Shown: positions 1 to 10,911 of the stretch, one piece after another
Position numbering within the stretch: position 1 is the first letter of the stretch
Layout: the number at the start of each line of letters is the position of its first letter
Position numbers and translations under genes: made by a program
The notes under the pieces: generated by a model
What the model was told of the DNA's origin: nothing
The model's input: the letters and a program-made list of their open reading frames with translations, nothing else
Database searches by the model: none
Source: Lobosporangium transversale
Lineage: Eukaryota; Mortierellomycota; Mortierellomycetes; Mortierellales; Mortierellaceae
Length of the DNA stretch: 35,870 bases
Reading direction: 5' to 3'
Assembly: GCF_002105155.1 (NCBI RefSeq)
Contig: NW_019029081.1
Location: forward strand, 1 to 35,870

Positions 1-2
1 CG

Positions 3-1712
3 AATGCTCGCAGCCCTTCAGTTTCTTCTGCACAAGGGTTGGGTATCCAAGGAATGGATGCTAATGGACGCATGAGATCGCCTGCCCATGGATCTGGATA
101 TTCGGATTCAAACAGAATGGACTATCCCCGTGAGGAGCAAGAGTGGGACCGAGGTTATGATGAGCACAACTATCGAGGCTCATCCGGTTCAACAGCATCG
201 TCTACGAACGCGGACAGAGTTTATCAACGCGAGAGATCCAACACAGTTTTATCAGAACGATCGGAGCGCTCTGTCCGTTCAGCCCGTTCGGAGCGTTCAG
301 AACGCTCTGGCCATGGATCTCGCTATGAAGACGAACGAGAGCGCGACCGCGATGTCCGTGGTATGTCCACTTCATCACGAACCGGGCGCCAGGATCCATC
401 TTCCGCTTACAAGACTCCTTCACCCCCTATTTCCCCAGAAGATGCTCACTCAGTCGATGCCTTATCAGGACCTCGGCAACCTTACAGACCCCCTACTCCA
501 CCAGATGTCTCTGCTCCTGTTCCATCCAGAGGTAGGTTTTTTTTTTTTTCAGTTTCGATTCTTCTGAGCTTAAATATCAAGCTATTGGATAAATTCTTAC
601 ACTTTTTTATTATTATTTACTCAGGGCGTGCACCACCTACACGAAAGCCAAGTGGAGATCAGTTCGATGCCCTGATGGACGATTTAATGCAGGAAATCAA
701 TGTGATGCCATCTGGTCGTGACGTGAGCCGACCTGGATCCTCACACCGATCTCGATCCCGTCCCAATCTGCCAGAGGGAGGCCGAAGCAGGGATCTAGGT
801 GCTGGATCTCCACCACCGACTCCCAAGATTAATGGCGGCGTGGACAGCCGTAGCCAGCGTTCCGGACGGGAGCGTAGTGACCGAGATCGCGAACGTTCAG
901 ATCGTAGAGACCGTGAACGTGAACGAGAGCGAGAACGAGGAGTGATGACGGGAGAGGAGCGTGAGCGTGCACGTGACAGAGAGAGATCAGCTACCTCTGG
1001 ACGTGCACGTAGCCGTTCGACGAACCGTCGTGGTGCTGTTCCACATTGTGAAGGTTGTAAACATGACATTCAACCTCAGGAGCTTGCAGAGGCGATCAAG
1101 ATGCCTCATGGTGATTATCATCCAGAATGCTTCAAATGTGCACGTTGCCGTCGACCACTCGAGTCTTCACGCCATGGATATGAATACGAAGGTAGACTTC
1201 TCTGTGAAAAGGATTACCAGCGATATCTGGAGAAGGATGCACAGCGCTCAGATCGACCCTCACGAAACCGTGGAGCTGCAGTTTGTGCAGGTTGTGATGC
1301 ACCGATCCAAGGCGAATCACCAGTCTATGCATTGGGTCAAGCATGGCATGAACACCATTTGGCATGCTATCAATGCAAGAAGCCTATTCAACAATCTGTG
1401 GGTCATGTAGAGAAGAATGGACGGGTGTATTGTCCCAAGGATTTTGGAGAGTTATTCTTGCCCAAGTGCCGTGGATGTGGATTGCCAGTAGAGAAGGAAG
1501 CTGTCTGTGCACAGGATGGAAAATTGCAAGGCAAATGGCATGCAGCTTGCTTTGGATGCCAAACTTGTAAGAAGCCTTTCCCAGACAAGAGCTTTTATGT
1601 CTATGGTGATTCACCCTATTGCAGGAGACATTACCATAAACTGAACAACTCTCTCTGCAAGGGGTGCGATGAACCTATCGAAGGGCCTTGTGCTCAGACT
1701 GTAGAGGTAAGC

Positions 1713-1745
<33 letters not shown>

Positions 1746-1992
1746 GGTCTTTCAATTCTCGGGGCATTTACAAAGAGGCACTAATTTTAATTCTTAATAC
1801 ACGATCGATTCATTATTGTAGGGCTGGAGATTCCATCCTGGATGCTTCTGTTGTGTGGAGTGCAAAGTTCCATTGACTGATATTTACTACAACTTTGAGA
1901 ATCAGGCCTATTGCGAGAGAGATATCACAGTCATGCAACGTACTCGTAATGTTCGTGCTGAGCGTCGCAAGACACAATTTGGAAAAATCTAA
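3..1992 (+). CDS. Paxillin-like protein with four LIM domains (5' partial)
   Basis: Proposed exons are 3-531, 625-1706 and 1822-1992, giving 593 residues. The frame is open to the left edge, so the true start lies outside the window. The N-terminal half is low complexity, rich in Ser, Arg, Glu and Asp, with Pro patches. At about 663-698 lies FDALMDDLMQEI, which resembles the LD motif of paxillins. Four Cys/His LIM zinc modules follow, beginning near 1047, 1284, 1467 and 1656; the fourth is split by intron 2 and completed by GWRFHPGCFCC. The tail is short and basic. LIM proteins of this layout are scaffolds at sites of polarised growth and cell division and bind no DNA. Intron 1 is 93 nt and has no stop in frame; intron 2 carries a long poly(A) run just after its GTAAGC donor. 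Confidence is high for the LIM domains and moderate for paxillin orthology. Confidence 0.85.
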
Positions 1993-2735
1993 GATAATGA
2001 CAATGACTAAAAAAAAAAAAAAAAAAAAAAAAAAGAATTTGGACATGGATGAGACGACAGCGAAACATTGAGAAAGAGAGAGAGGGAGAGAGAGATCAAA
2101 GAGACTCTTGTCTATCACTTCCATGATCGAGAAGGAAGCAAAAGTTGGTGAGAACGAAGAAGGATTAAGATTTATTTATTTTTTTTGCTATTTTTTATTT
2201 GTTCCCTTCACATGCATATATTTGTTTTCTTTTTAATGCGTAGTTATCTCGGTATCCTTTTCGTTTATTTTTTTGCTTCCTTTCTTTTTTTTTTTTTTTT
2301 TTTGTTTTTTTTTCTATCAGGTCATTCTCCTGAATCATACCAAAAATGAAGGAAAAGAAAAAAATGAGCCTAGTTCACGCCTATTTTTTGTAATCGCGAA
2401 GCCTAACTTGTAGACAAACGAAAAATAATTAATTTTATATAATAAAATATATATATACATAAAGATAAATAATAATATATAAATGTATTATATATATATA
2501 TATATATATCATATAAATTTGTATATGTATGATAAAGCTTTTGTTTTGCATTTCTTTTTATTATTATGAATATTATAGCCATTCTAAGTTTTTCTTAAAA
2601 AAAATAATCTCTTCGTTAAAGCTGAGAGCAAAAGACATAAGGTCGAGTTGAGGTAAAATAAAAGTACAAAAAAAAAAAAAAAAAAAAAAAATATATAATC
2701 ATCAAAATAAAAAAATCATCAAAAAATAAAAATGC

Positions 2736-2767
<32 letters not shown>

Positions 2768-2806
2768 GAAAAAGACATGATAAAAGGGTGGGATATAAGA
2801 AGGATA
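1993..2806. other. AT-rich intergenic DNA between convergent genes
   Basis: This gap separates the 3' ends of the LIM gene (+) and the kinase gene (-), so it should hold both 3' UTRs and terminators. It contains several A or T runs over 20 nt, a GA-rich stretch near 2070-2095 and a TA dinucleotide repeat near 2491-2510. No coding segment is visible on either strand. Confidence 0.7.
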
Positions 2807-3081
2807 CTACCTATAAGAAGATGAAGACGAGGATGACTTCTTCATTCCAAGGATTTGTCCATTCTCATCCACAATATAATTGAAAAAGGGATGTCGTAAT
2901 GCCTCTGCTGCTGTGATACGTTCCGCTGGGTCATAAGTTAATAGCCGACTGAGTAGGTCCACAAAGTCAAGTGAGAAATCACTGATCTCTTCACGATTTC
3001 CATTGCTGCCACTTTCGGATGGGATTACATATTCCTGGAATAGGATTTTTTAAAAGAAAAAAGAAACCGGTTTTTAGTAAA

Positions 3082-3117
<36 letters not shown>

Positions 3118-3335
3118 AACTAATAAATACCCAAACAAAATAACAATCCTTACCCGTAATGGCTTCAATGCTTTGACATATTTCCGACTATTTCGCTTAG
3201 TCTCATCATTTGGATAATCGAGCCGTCCATGTACAAAGTATTTCTGAGAGGATTTACTATTGAAATATAAATATAATATAAATAGATGGATAGTGCATTT
3301 CATTAGATAAAGGTTGAAGCCATTTAACGACTAAC

Positions 3336-3366
<31 letters not shown>

Positions 3367-3912
3367 AAAGAAAAAGAAAAAGTAATATATATATATATAT
3401 ATAACTTACTGAGATGCGCGTATGAGTTTGTCCGGAATGGGTCCCAAAACTGCTTGCATCATGGCCAGATGCTCCAAATTGTCGTGTGTCTGAAATAATG
3501 CCTCGCCTGTTAAAAATTCAACCAAGATACAACCAATTGACCAAATATCGCATGGGTAAGACCAACCAAGGCCTATTTTCCACAAACCGATAAGGATAAA
3601 TATTAGTGTTCATTACTTGCATATCGTCAAAAAGGAGTAATATTCACTATCATTTATATTATCTTACCTAGAATGATCTCTGGAGCTCGATAGTGTCGTG
3701 TGCTAACAATAGTTGAATGATGTTCATTTTGAAACGTAGCGCTTCCAAAGTCAATAAGCCGAATCTCTGGATCCAATAGAATCCTCCTTGTTTTCGATGC
3801 AGATTTCTATAGAACAAATAGAAGGAGGAGTACACAAGACATGAAAAAGTACCATTGCATTGTCAATTCAACATGCAATTATCGTATTGAAAGAGTACAA
3901 GTTTACGACTTT

Positions 3913-3944
<32 letters not shown>

Positions 3945-5117
3945 GTGAATTTAAAAAAGACTAGAGTATAAATATACCTTATACGGGGCTTGCCGATACG
4001 CTCCATTTGCAAGAAGAATGTTCTCAGGCTTCAAGTCCGTATGGATCAATCGTAGTCGATGAAGAACTTTAAAAGTAATCAAAAAAAAAAAAAAAAAAAA
4101 ATGCAACATGTGAGTGCTCATTAATGTCTTAATCAGCTGCTTTTGCCCCAATCTCCGCGGAACGAAAAGAAATTTCCATGCTTTGTACAATGTTAAATAC
4201 ATGAATGTGGACAAAAAGAAAGAACCTTTTTGTTATTCCTCATGGTTCTATCTCTACCACTTCAGACTTACATGCGACACTATTGAACAATTGTCGTGCG
4301 AAATGCTGGATTTGATTGGGTGGAAAAGGGCAGAACGCATTGTCTTTAAGCCAGTCATAGATCGACTGACCAAGAAGATCAAACACCATACAAACGTGCC
4401 TTCGATAGTCAAAACATTCGTTCAGATGCAAGCATTGACTTTTTTTTTTTTTTTTATGATAAAAAAAAAAAAAAAAAAAAAAAAGTCAGTAACATTTCAT
4501 TAGTATAGTGTCATTCAAGAAGAAGGAATAAAAAAGAGAGAGAGAGAGAGAGAAAAAGACTATAGTTACAAATACTGTAGAACATAGACTTACTATCGAT
4601 TCTGCGGATCATGTTGCTTAAGCGTATCCAAGACACGAGCCTCAATCTTGCTAGCCTCCCGGTATTTTTGAACAGCCCTAATGATTTTAATCGCACAATG
4701 TTTCCCAGTCTCACGATCAAAACATTCGACAACCTTTCCAAACGTTCCTTGTCCCAAGAGACGAATGATTTTGTCTGATGTAACATTGTTTTTTTTTTTT
4801 TTTTTTTTTTTTTTAAGAAAAAAAAAAATAAAAAAGTAAATACTTCTGGGATATCTCTCCATATATTTTTGTCCGCATAGAAAGTAAGCGAGTTAAGGAA
4901 TGTAGGGAAAACAAACGCGATATTATATAAAGATTCAACTTACATCGAGGAGTCAAATCTTCATTAGGAACAACAATGTAATGGCCTTCTTTATCATCCC
5001 AAGGAGTAGATGTTGCTGGAGGCTATAGTAAAATAATAATAATAACAATAAAAAGCCATAAGTCAAGGTCAGAATCAATGTCAATAGAAAGCTTCTTTAC
5101 ACGTTAAAAACAGCTAC

Positions 5118-5157
<40 letters not shown>

Positions 5158-6260
5158 TTTTGGCTTTTGGCTTTTGGCTTTTTATAAAAACTTACATCTC
5201 GACTAGATGCGGGCGGAACTTTAGCCGCAACAGGCTCATGCTGTTGATGATAATAACCTCCGCCTCCACTAGAATATCCATGGCCATTCTGTGAAGTGGA
5301 CGACTGATGTGAAGGGGGTGCAATATATTTGACAGCCGAGTTTGATTTTCTCCTTTTTCTGGGCGGCGGTATCGTATCCGGCGCTGTCAACTCTGAAGAA
5401 TCTCCATAGTCATGTGGATACCTAGAACTGGAATATTGGTAAGGGCGGCTGTAGTGATCATAATGATGATGTGATTGATGGTAGCGCTGGGGTGATGATG
5501 GGGGTGGATAATGATATGCTGACGAATAAGACGACGAACCCGAGTAGTATGGATCATGATCACCAGAAAGTGAGAGATAAAGAGGTTGCTGGTGTTGTTG
5601 CGAAGGTTGATAGTGCTGATATGATGGATGAGGATATGATCCATTGGATCCAAGGGGAACCAGTTCTGCGGAAGGTGGTCTCTTGTTAAGCCGTCTTGAT
5701 GTCCTACTTGAAGGCTCTAGTAGCATGCTGGGCGCCACCGCTGTTAGAATAGAGGGATGATGATAGTGGCCATCATGACTCCCCTCAAAACCGGTTTGGT
5801 GATTTGAGGAATGGTTGTGATCTGAGCTGGTATGACTGACATGGTGTGGTAAGGATGATGATGGTGGCGGCATCGCATAGGATCGTGGCGAAGCCCTCAA
5901 CGGATAAGAGGTCGAAGAATCATGCTGCTGATGAGACGCTTGCGGAGGAAGAGGGGGATGATGGTTGTCCCGATGATAGCTGCTCCGAGTGCTGCCACCG
6001 CCACCACCACCGTAACCATTGCTGCTGCTGTTGCTATTACTGCTACTGCCACTCCCAGGAACTTGTTGATGACGCTGGTAGTGCGAGTATGAAGCTGAGG
6101 AAGAAGACGGAGGTGGTGGAGTATCATCTTCGATTACAATGACTTCCTGGGGAGGCCCGTTCTTATAGAATTCCGCCCAATTGGTTTGTCGTTTCCCGCC
6201 ACTTCTACTGCAGCCTCTTTCTCGTACTGAACGTGGCGCCCGTGTGGTCGTCAGGCTCAT
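2807..6260 (-). CDS. LAMMER-family dual-specificity protein kinase (CLK/Lkh1-like)
   Basis: Nine exons: 6260-5196, 5022-4944, 4774-4594, 4438-4272, 4066-3978, 3806-3668, 3572-3410, 3256-3154 and 3034-2807. They sum to 2214 nt (737 residues) with consistent phases. The first about 355 residues are low complexity (Ser, His, Tyr, Pro) with a basic PPRKRRKS patch, a likely nuclear localisation signal. The catalytic domain starts near residue 380. It has the glycine loop GQGTFGKV, the lysine of AIKII, the loop HTDLKPEN (HTD in place of HRD is usual in this family), DFG in [12 protein letters not shown], and the diagnostic EHLAMMQ version of the LAMMER signature. The last exon holds the conserved C-terminal [24 protein letters not shown] kinases phosphorylate SR-type splicing factors and influence growth and flocculation in fungi. 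Introns 3 and 4 end in AAG acceptors, the exon 4 acceptor directly after a poly(A) run. Confidence 0.93.
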
Positions 6261-7456
6261 TGTACCTCAGTGATCACCTTTCGTCACTTGTGCTGTGCAA
6301 AAGAGGAGGAATGCAAGCTCCTGCTGGGCGTGGAGAGGCGGATACACTCCCCTTTTGCGAATCCAATAATAACAACTCGTTCCTGGAGCTTTCTTTTTTC
6401 TGTGCGACTGAACTCTTTTTTTTTTTTTTTTTTTTTTTTTGCTTTTTTTTTTTTTTTCCTCCTTCACCGGTTTCTGCTCTTTTCTGTCTTCCTGAAAGAT
6501 CCTAAATGAAGTTGCTGATGGAGATGAATTGGATCCTGGAATGGATAAATGATGGTTAAAAATTGGCAGGAAAAAATATATGAAATGAAAAAAAGGCCAA
6601 TCGATAATAATAATAATAAATAAACAGTGGGCTGTAAAAATGGTCAATAAAAAAAATAAAAAAAACAAAAGAAAGTGTTCACATGGCAAACAACACAAGA
6701 TGAGCTTTTTTTTTTAAAAAAGAAAAAAAAGAAATAAGGAAAAAAAGAAAGAAGGTGGTTTTCTGTGGGAGCAGCTGAGAGAGAGGAGACAATTCAATGT
6801 TGTTTATAGTTGATGTTTAGTCATTGGTCCAAATGACAAAAACTTTTGGTTTGTTGTAGTAGCTGCATAATTTTTTTTTTTTTTTGTCTCTTTGGTTTGC
6901 TTTAACACACCTACGCAAGGAAAAAACAAAGACTGGGCAGAGTAAATTGCGTCTGCTTCTCTTTGTCCCTTATTTTTATTTTCTTTTTCTTTTCTTTCAC
7001 TCTCCTCTCTTCCCGGCTATTTTTTTTTTTTTTTTAGCTTGGAAAGGATGGACGAATGGATGGAGGTTAATGAGGGATTGGTGACTTCTAAAAGAACCGA
7101 TCGATCACATCCTTTGTGCCTCTTTGTATTGTGTGTCTCAAAAACGGAAATTCGAGGGCATTCTCTATACGGATTTTTAGAGTGTTTACGTAGTATCACG
7201 AATACGTATGCTACCCTTAGAATATGGTATGCATTACGTATCATAAAGGAAACGTGATTTAGAATGACAAAATTCATACCCCAACCTTAAAAGCGTAGAA
7301 GCTAAGGAACACATTTCACGAGATGTGCAGCATTCTTCAAATTGTCCTTGTTCCCTCTCAATTAGCTCACCTTTAATCCTCTTTACCCCCTTCCATCCTT
7401 ATTTCTCTACATCGTCTGTCATCTCTGAATTCTTTACTATAAAAAAAAGAAAAAAG

Positions 7457-7487
<31 letters not shown>

Positions 7488-7517
7488 GCATTTACACATT
7501 ACATAGACAAAACTCTG
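6261..7517. promoter_or_regulatory. Divergent intergenic region (kinase / mS38)
   Basis: About 1.26 kb lies between the kinase start (-) and the mS38 start (+), so it should hold both promoters and 5' leaders. It contains several long T or A runs (for example near 6417-6457, 7020-7035 and 7458-7486) and an imperfect inverted repeat at 7202-7241. The frames that stay open here are mostly poly-Lys or poly-Phe artefacts of the homopolymers. I see no gene. Confidence 0.6.
7202..7241. repeat. Imperfect inverted repeat in the divergent promoter region
   Basis: The left arm ATACGTATGCTACC (7202-7215) pairs with the right arm GGTATGCATTACGTAT (7226-7241), leaving two single-base bulges and a 10-nt loop. 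It contains ACGT cores in both arms. It could be a protein-binding dyad or an RNA hairpin in the mS38 leader, about 280 nt upstream of that start codon. Function unknown. Confidence 0.5.
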
Positions 7518-8755
7518 ATGTTTGCAAGACTTGCCAAGCGGGCTGCACAACCCGTGTCTGCCCTGAGGGGTACCAAGAACTGCAATAACAACATCTTGCG
7601 CAATCCTTCCCTTGGTTTAAATGCCATCCGTCATCAGTCCTCCTCATCCTCCAGTCGAGATAATGACAACAGCAACAATTCGGAAGTGGAACCCATCAGT
7701 CCAAATGAGAAACCAGTCAATGCCTCGTTTGAGTTACAACAAGTCGATCTTGCTCATGGCTCATTCTTTGCATTGCATCGCCCTCTGCTGGGTATTACCA
7801 ACGGTCCCATGTTTGCCAGCAACAACGGCCTGTTTAACGATGATGACCCTGAAGGCAAGTTCTCCTCTCTTCCTCTTCCTTCCCCTTCTCCTTGTTTAGA
7901 GGGAGCGACGTTAATTTTTATTTTCTGGGCCTCCCGCCCAATTGAAAAGGACACTCTTGATTATCTCTTTCCCTATTCATTCCTATCCACTGGCTCTATT
8001 TTCTATCCTAAGCTCGTGATCATATCTAATAGGCTCATGGTCATGATGCAAGGAAATGCAGTTCAAGTTATACGACTATCCATTGCCATAATAGTTATTC
8101 TTACCCTTTTGGATACTTTTGCTAATATTGCTCTTTTTTTTTTCCCTGTTCAATAGATGCAGTTGTTGAGGACTTGACCAATTATTTTTCTACACTGCAT
8201 CCATTTTCAATTGGATCATCATCACTATCACTACCCTCGCTTTCATCACCCGTGACCGCTACAGCAACTGCCTGGGCAAGTTTGCCTCCGACTCTAACGG
8301 ATGCAGATCAAGCTGCAGATGAGTTTTTGAGGATGATGCAGGACAAACATGACAGGATGAGTTACTTTGAACAATTGGAATTGGCTCAGAAAGCAGAAGC
8401 TGAGGAAGCAGCAGCCCGTCTTTTTAGGCGCATGAACACTCCATCTTCTAAAAACAAAACACAAAAGACAGACCAGCACCGCCACCAGCACCAATCTATG
8501 ACAGCGAATGAACAGAAAGAGTCTGAAACAAAGAAGGCACCATCAAAAATTCAAATCTTTTGTTATGATGATAACTATTCAATAAGATCAGTGGCCACAG
8601 TAGAAGCGGAAGCCATTCTGGATCCACTTTTGAATAACGAAAATGGAATGTACTTGACGAGTGTACTTCGTAAAAGACGTATCAAGATGCGGAAACACAA
8701 ATATAAGAAGTTGCGCAAGAGAACTCGAGCCTTGCGTAAGAAGCTTGGCAAGTAA
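7518..8755 (+). CDS. COX24: Mitochondrial small-subunit ribosomal protein mS38 (COX24/AURKAIP1 family)
   Basis: Two exons, 7518-7854 and 8157-8755, encode 311 residues. The N-terminus MFARLAKRAAQ and following Arg/Ser-rich segment (ending near RHQSSSS) looks like a cleavable mitochondrial presequence. The C-terminus carries the family hallmark: YLTSVLRKRRIKMRKHKYKK followed by a run of Arg and Lys to the end. This very basic C-terminal segment is conserved from yeast Cox24 to human AURKAIP1 and binds mitoribosomal RNA near the decoding region. The middle is low complexity and variable. The intron (302 nt) uses a GC donor, GCAAGT; the nearby GT at 7859 would cause an immediate stop after joining. 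It has a CTAAT branch-like motif near 8122 and ends TTCAATAG. The ATG at 7518 is the first in frame and gives the expected targeting peptide. Confidence 0.85.
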
Positions 8756-9265
8756 GGAGGAGGGAAAAAGAAAAAATTGACAAAAAAAGAAAGAGGCAGA
8801 AAAAAAAAAAAAAAAAAAAAAAAAGTACAGCTTATATCTATTATCATTTAAGCCTGAGCGTTGGGCATGAAAGCACAAAAAAAAAAAAAAAAAAAGAAAA
8901 ACATTCTTCTTGTCCAAAGACCCAAAGGCTAAAGAATGTAATGTGTATAATCGCTGATCACGTCGCAACGGCTCGTGGCTGTGCTCTGCCCGTGCGAATA
9001 GCGGTGTGCAATCAAAGCGTATAAAATGCTCTATACATTTTTTTTACATTTTTACATTTTTAAACAATATGTTCTATACTTTATTTATTAACTTTTATTT
9101 TATTATTTTGCAATCGAATCATTTCAAAGGAACCTGTACAAATGACAAAAGGGACCTCCAAAGGACCAAAGTAAAATAAATAAAAAAAAAGTCACAAACA
9201 GCTGTTCATATAAAAGTCGTCTCTGTTTCATTCCCAACCTTTTCTTTCTTTTTTGACCCTGCAAC

Positions 9266-9301
<36 letters not shown>

Positions 9302-9405
9302 CTTTCTTCATATTCTCCTATCAATTCTTCCTAGCTTTTTTTTTTGTTGTTGTTGTTGTTATTATTGTTGTTGTTATTGTTATTGCTATTTTTTATTCAA
9401 ACACA
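8756..9405. other. Intergenic DNA between mS38 and the secreted-protein gene
   Basis: It holds the 3' end of mS38 and the promoter and leader of the downstream gene. A relatively GC-rich island at about 8951-9020 interrupts otherwise AT-rich sequence and is followed by a TATAAAA at 9021. A second TATA-type element lies at 9209-9216. A T run of over 20 nt lies near 9269-9297, and TTG/TTA triplets precede the start codon. No coding segment is supported. Confidence 0.6.
9209..9216 (+). promoter_or_regulatory. TATA box for the secreted-protein gene
   Basis: TATAAAAG lies about 190 nt upstream of the ATG at 9406. With a start site roughly 30 nt downstream, the leader would be about 160 nt and pyrimidine-rich. 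Assigned by match to the TATA consensus and position only. Confidence 0.45.
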
Positions 9406-10095
9406 ATGAAGTTCTCGTTTGCTACTTCCGTCGTCTCTGTCTTGGTTTTGGTCTTGACTGTTTCCTCGTCAACTCCCGTGCAAGGTGGCAACGTCTTTTC
9501 TCATATTGTTTCCTCTCCAAATCATAATAATCACAATACTAATAACAACAACAATAACAATAACAATAACAACAATAACAATCATAACAACCACTACAAC
9601 CATAATGTATTACATCCACAAACGCATTCTCCCTCACAACCTAATCAAACTAGTCATCTTGAATGGAACTCTCAAATAGGAGGCCGTCTCTCCCGTCAAG
9701 GTGGTGAACGAGGCCAATTTCAGCCCTATACCAATTTCGCATTACAAGACAGTTCTTCGCACCAACAGCAACAGCAACACTACGGAACAACGGACGAAAA
9801 GGGCTGTTCCTCTTCTTCTGGTTCTACACTCAATCCGATCCCTTGTCCAAAGAGAAATTTAGTCTATTTGCCCGATATGCAATCCTTTTTGATTCAATCT
9901 CCTCTAACTTATCAAGAAGCTGTTCAGGTCTGTATCGCCTGTGGATCCGAATTGGTCTTGATCGATGGTACCAACGTCGACCGATTCCGTGAAGCTTTTA
10001 GTTCCTTGGGAGGATTATATGGAGATCAGCGTTTCTGGATCAAGAGGTATACAGATATATATATATATATTCTTTCCCTTTCTTCTGGATCTTTC

Positions 10096-10128
<33 letters not shown>

Positions 10129-10478
10129 ACATTTTTTTTTTCTAAATTACTTTTTCATGATTTGATAGCTGGTTTGGTGAATTAGTTCATCAAGGCTCTT
10201 GTCCCGCAACATTGATTAATCCACTCATGGGTAATCGTCTCGAACGTAAGTCCATAATATCGTCATGGAACAAAGAAAAAAAAGAAAAAAAGAAAAAGAA
10301 AAAGAAAAGCGACTCCTCATCTGACGCTGACGACGATGCATAATGCATAAATACAAAAAAATAAAGAAAACTTCCTCCTCCCCCTCAGATCTACATCTAA
10401 TTTTTATCCAATGTCTTCTTCTAATATTTAGCTGTTGAGGAGGATTGTCAAGCTCGACTTTATGCACTATGCTACTAA
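9406..10478 (+). CDS. Secreted Asn-rich protein with C-type-lectin-like C-terminal domain
   Basis: Three exons, 9406-10046, 10169-10245 and 10432-10478, encode 254 residues. The start MKFSFATSVVSVLVLVLTVS is a clear signal peptide. Residues about 40-70 form an Asn/His-rich tract. The conserved part begins near residue 145 with CPKRNLVYLPD, then EAVQVCIACGSELVLIDG, RFWIKSWFGE, HQGSCPATLI and the C-terminal DCQARLYALCY. The spacing of Trp and Cys, and the last Cys within LYALC, recall the C-type lectin-like fold, in which terminal disulfides close the domain. No WND calcium-binding motif is present, so sugar binding is not implied. Intron 1 contains a long poly(A) run and intron 2 ends TATTTAG. 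Exact membership could not be confirmed; it may instead be a lineage-specific cysteine-containing secreted protein. Secretion is well supported. Confidence 0.7.
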
Positions 10479-10594
10479 GAAGTGCAATTTCTTTTCTCCT
10501 CCTTGTCCTCTCCCCTACAAAACAATAAACCTCCTTGCCAGTTCCACATTGTAAACATTGTCTTTCTCCAAGCAAAGTAGTAAACGAACGATAC

Positions 10595-10625
<31 letters not shown>

Positions 10626-10911
10626 ATCCTCAAAAAATAAAACAAAAAAAGAGATCTCATGTGACTATGAATACATCAAGCATATTAAAAAAAGACAAAA
10701 AAAAAAAAAAAAAAAAATTAGGAATGCTATTGTACAAGATGGTCATGAAGATATACTGAACAATCAACAAAAACACAGATAAAGTAAAATATATATATAA
10801 AAAAAAATAAAAAATAAAAAAAAAAAAGGCATGCAATGGAGAGGAGAGATACTGGGAGTCATAAAAAAAAAAAAGAAAAAGAAAAAGAAAAAAGAAAAAA
10901 AGAAAAAGTGA
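10479..10911. other. Intergenic DNA between convergent genes
   Basis: This gap lies between the secreted-protein gene (+) and the GATA-factor gene (-). It has A runs at about 10595-10622, 10698-10717 and 10861-10875, and short A-rich repeats. It presumably holds two 3' UTRs. No gene is seen. Confidence 0.6.

Noticed and set aside
202-1069. Minus-strand open frames across the LIM gene
   Set aside because: They mirror the Arg/Ser/Glu repeats and LIM codons of the plus strand, have no domain, and overlap a clear coding gene.
6233-6698. Open frames with long poly-Lys or poly-Phe around the kinase 5' region
   Set aside because: They are produced by A/T homopolymers and show no conserved motif or splice logic.
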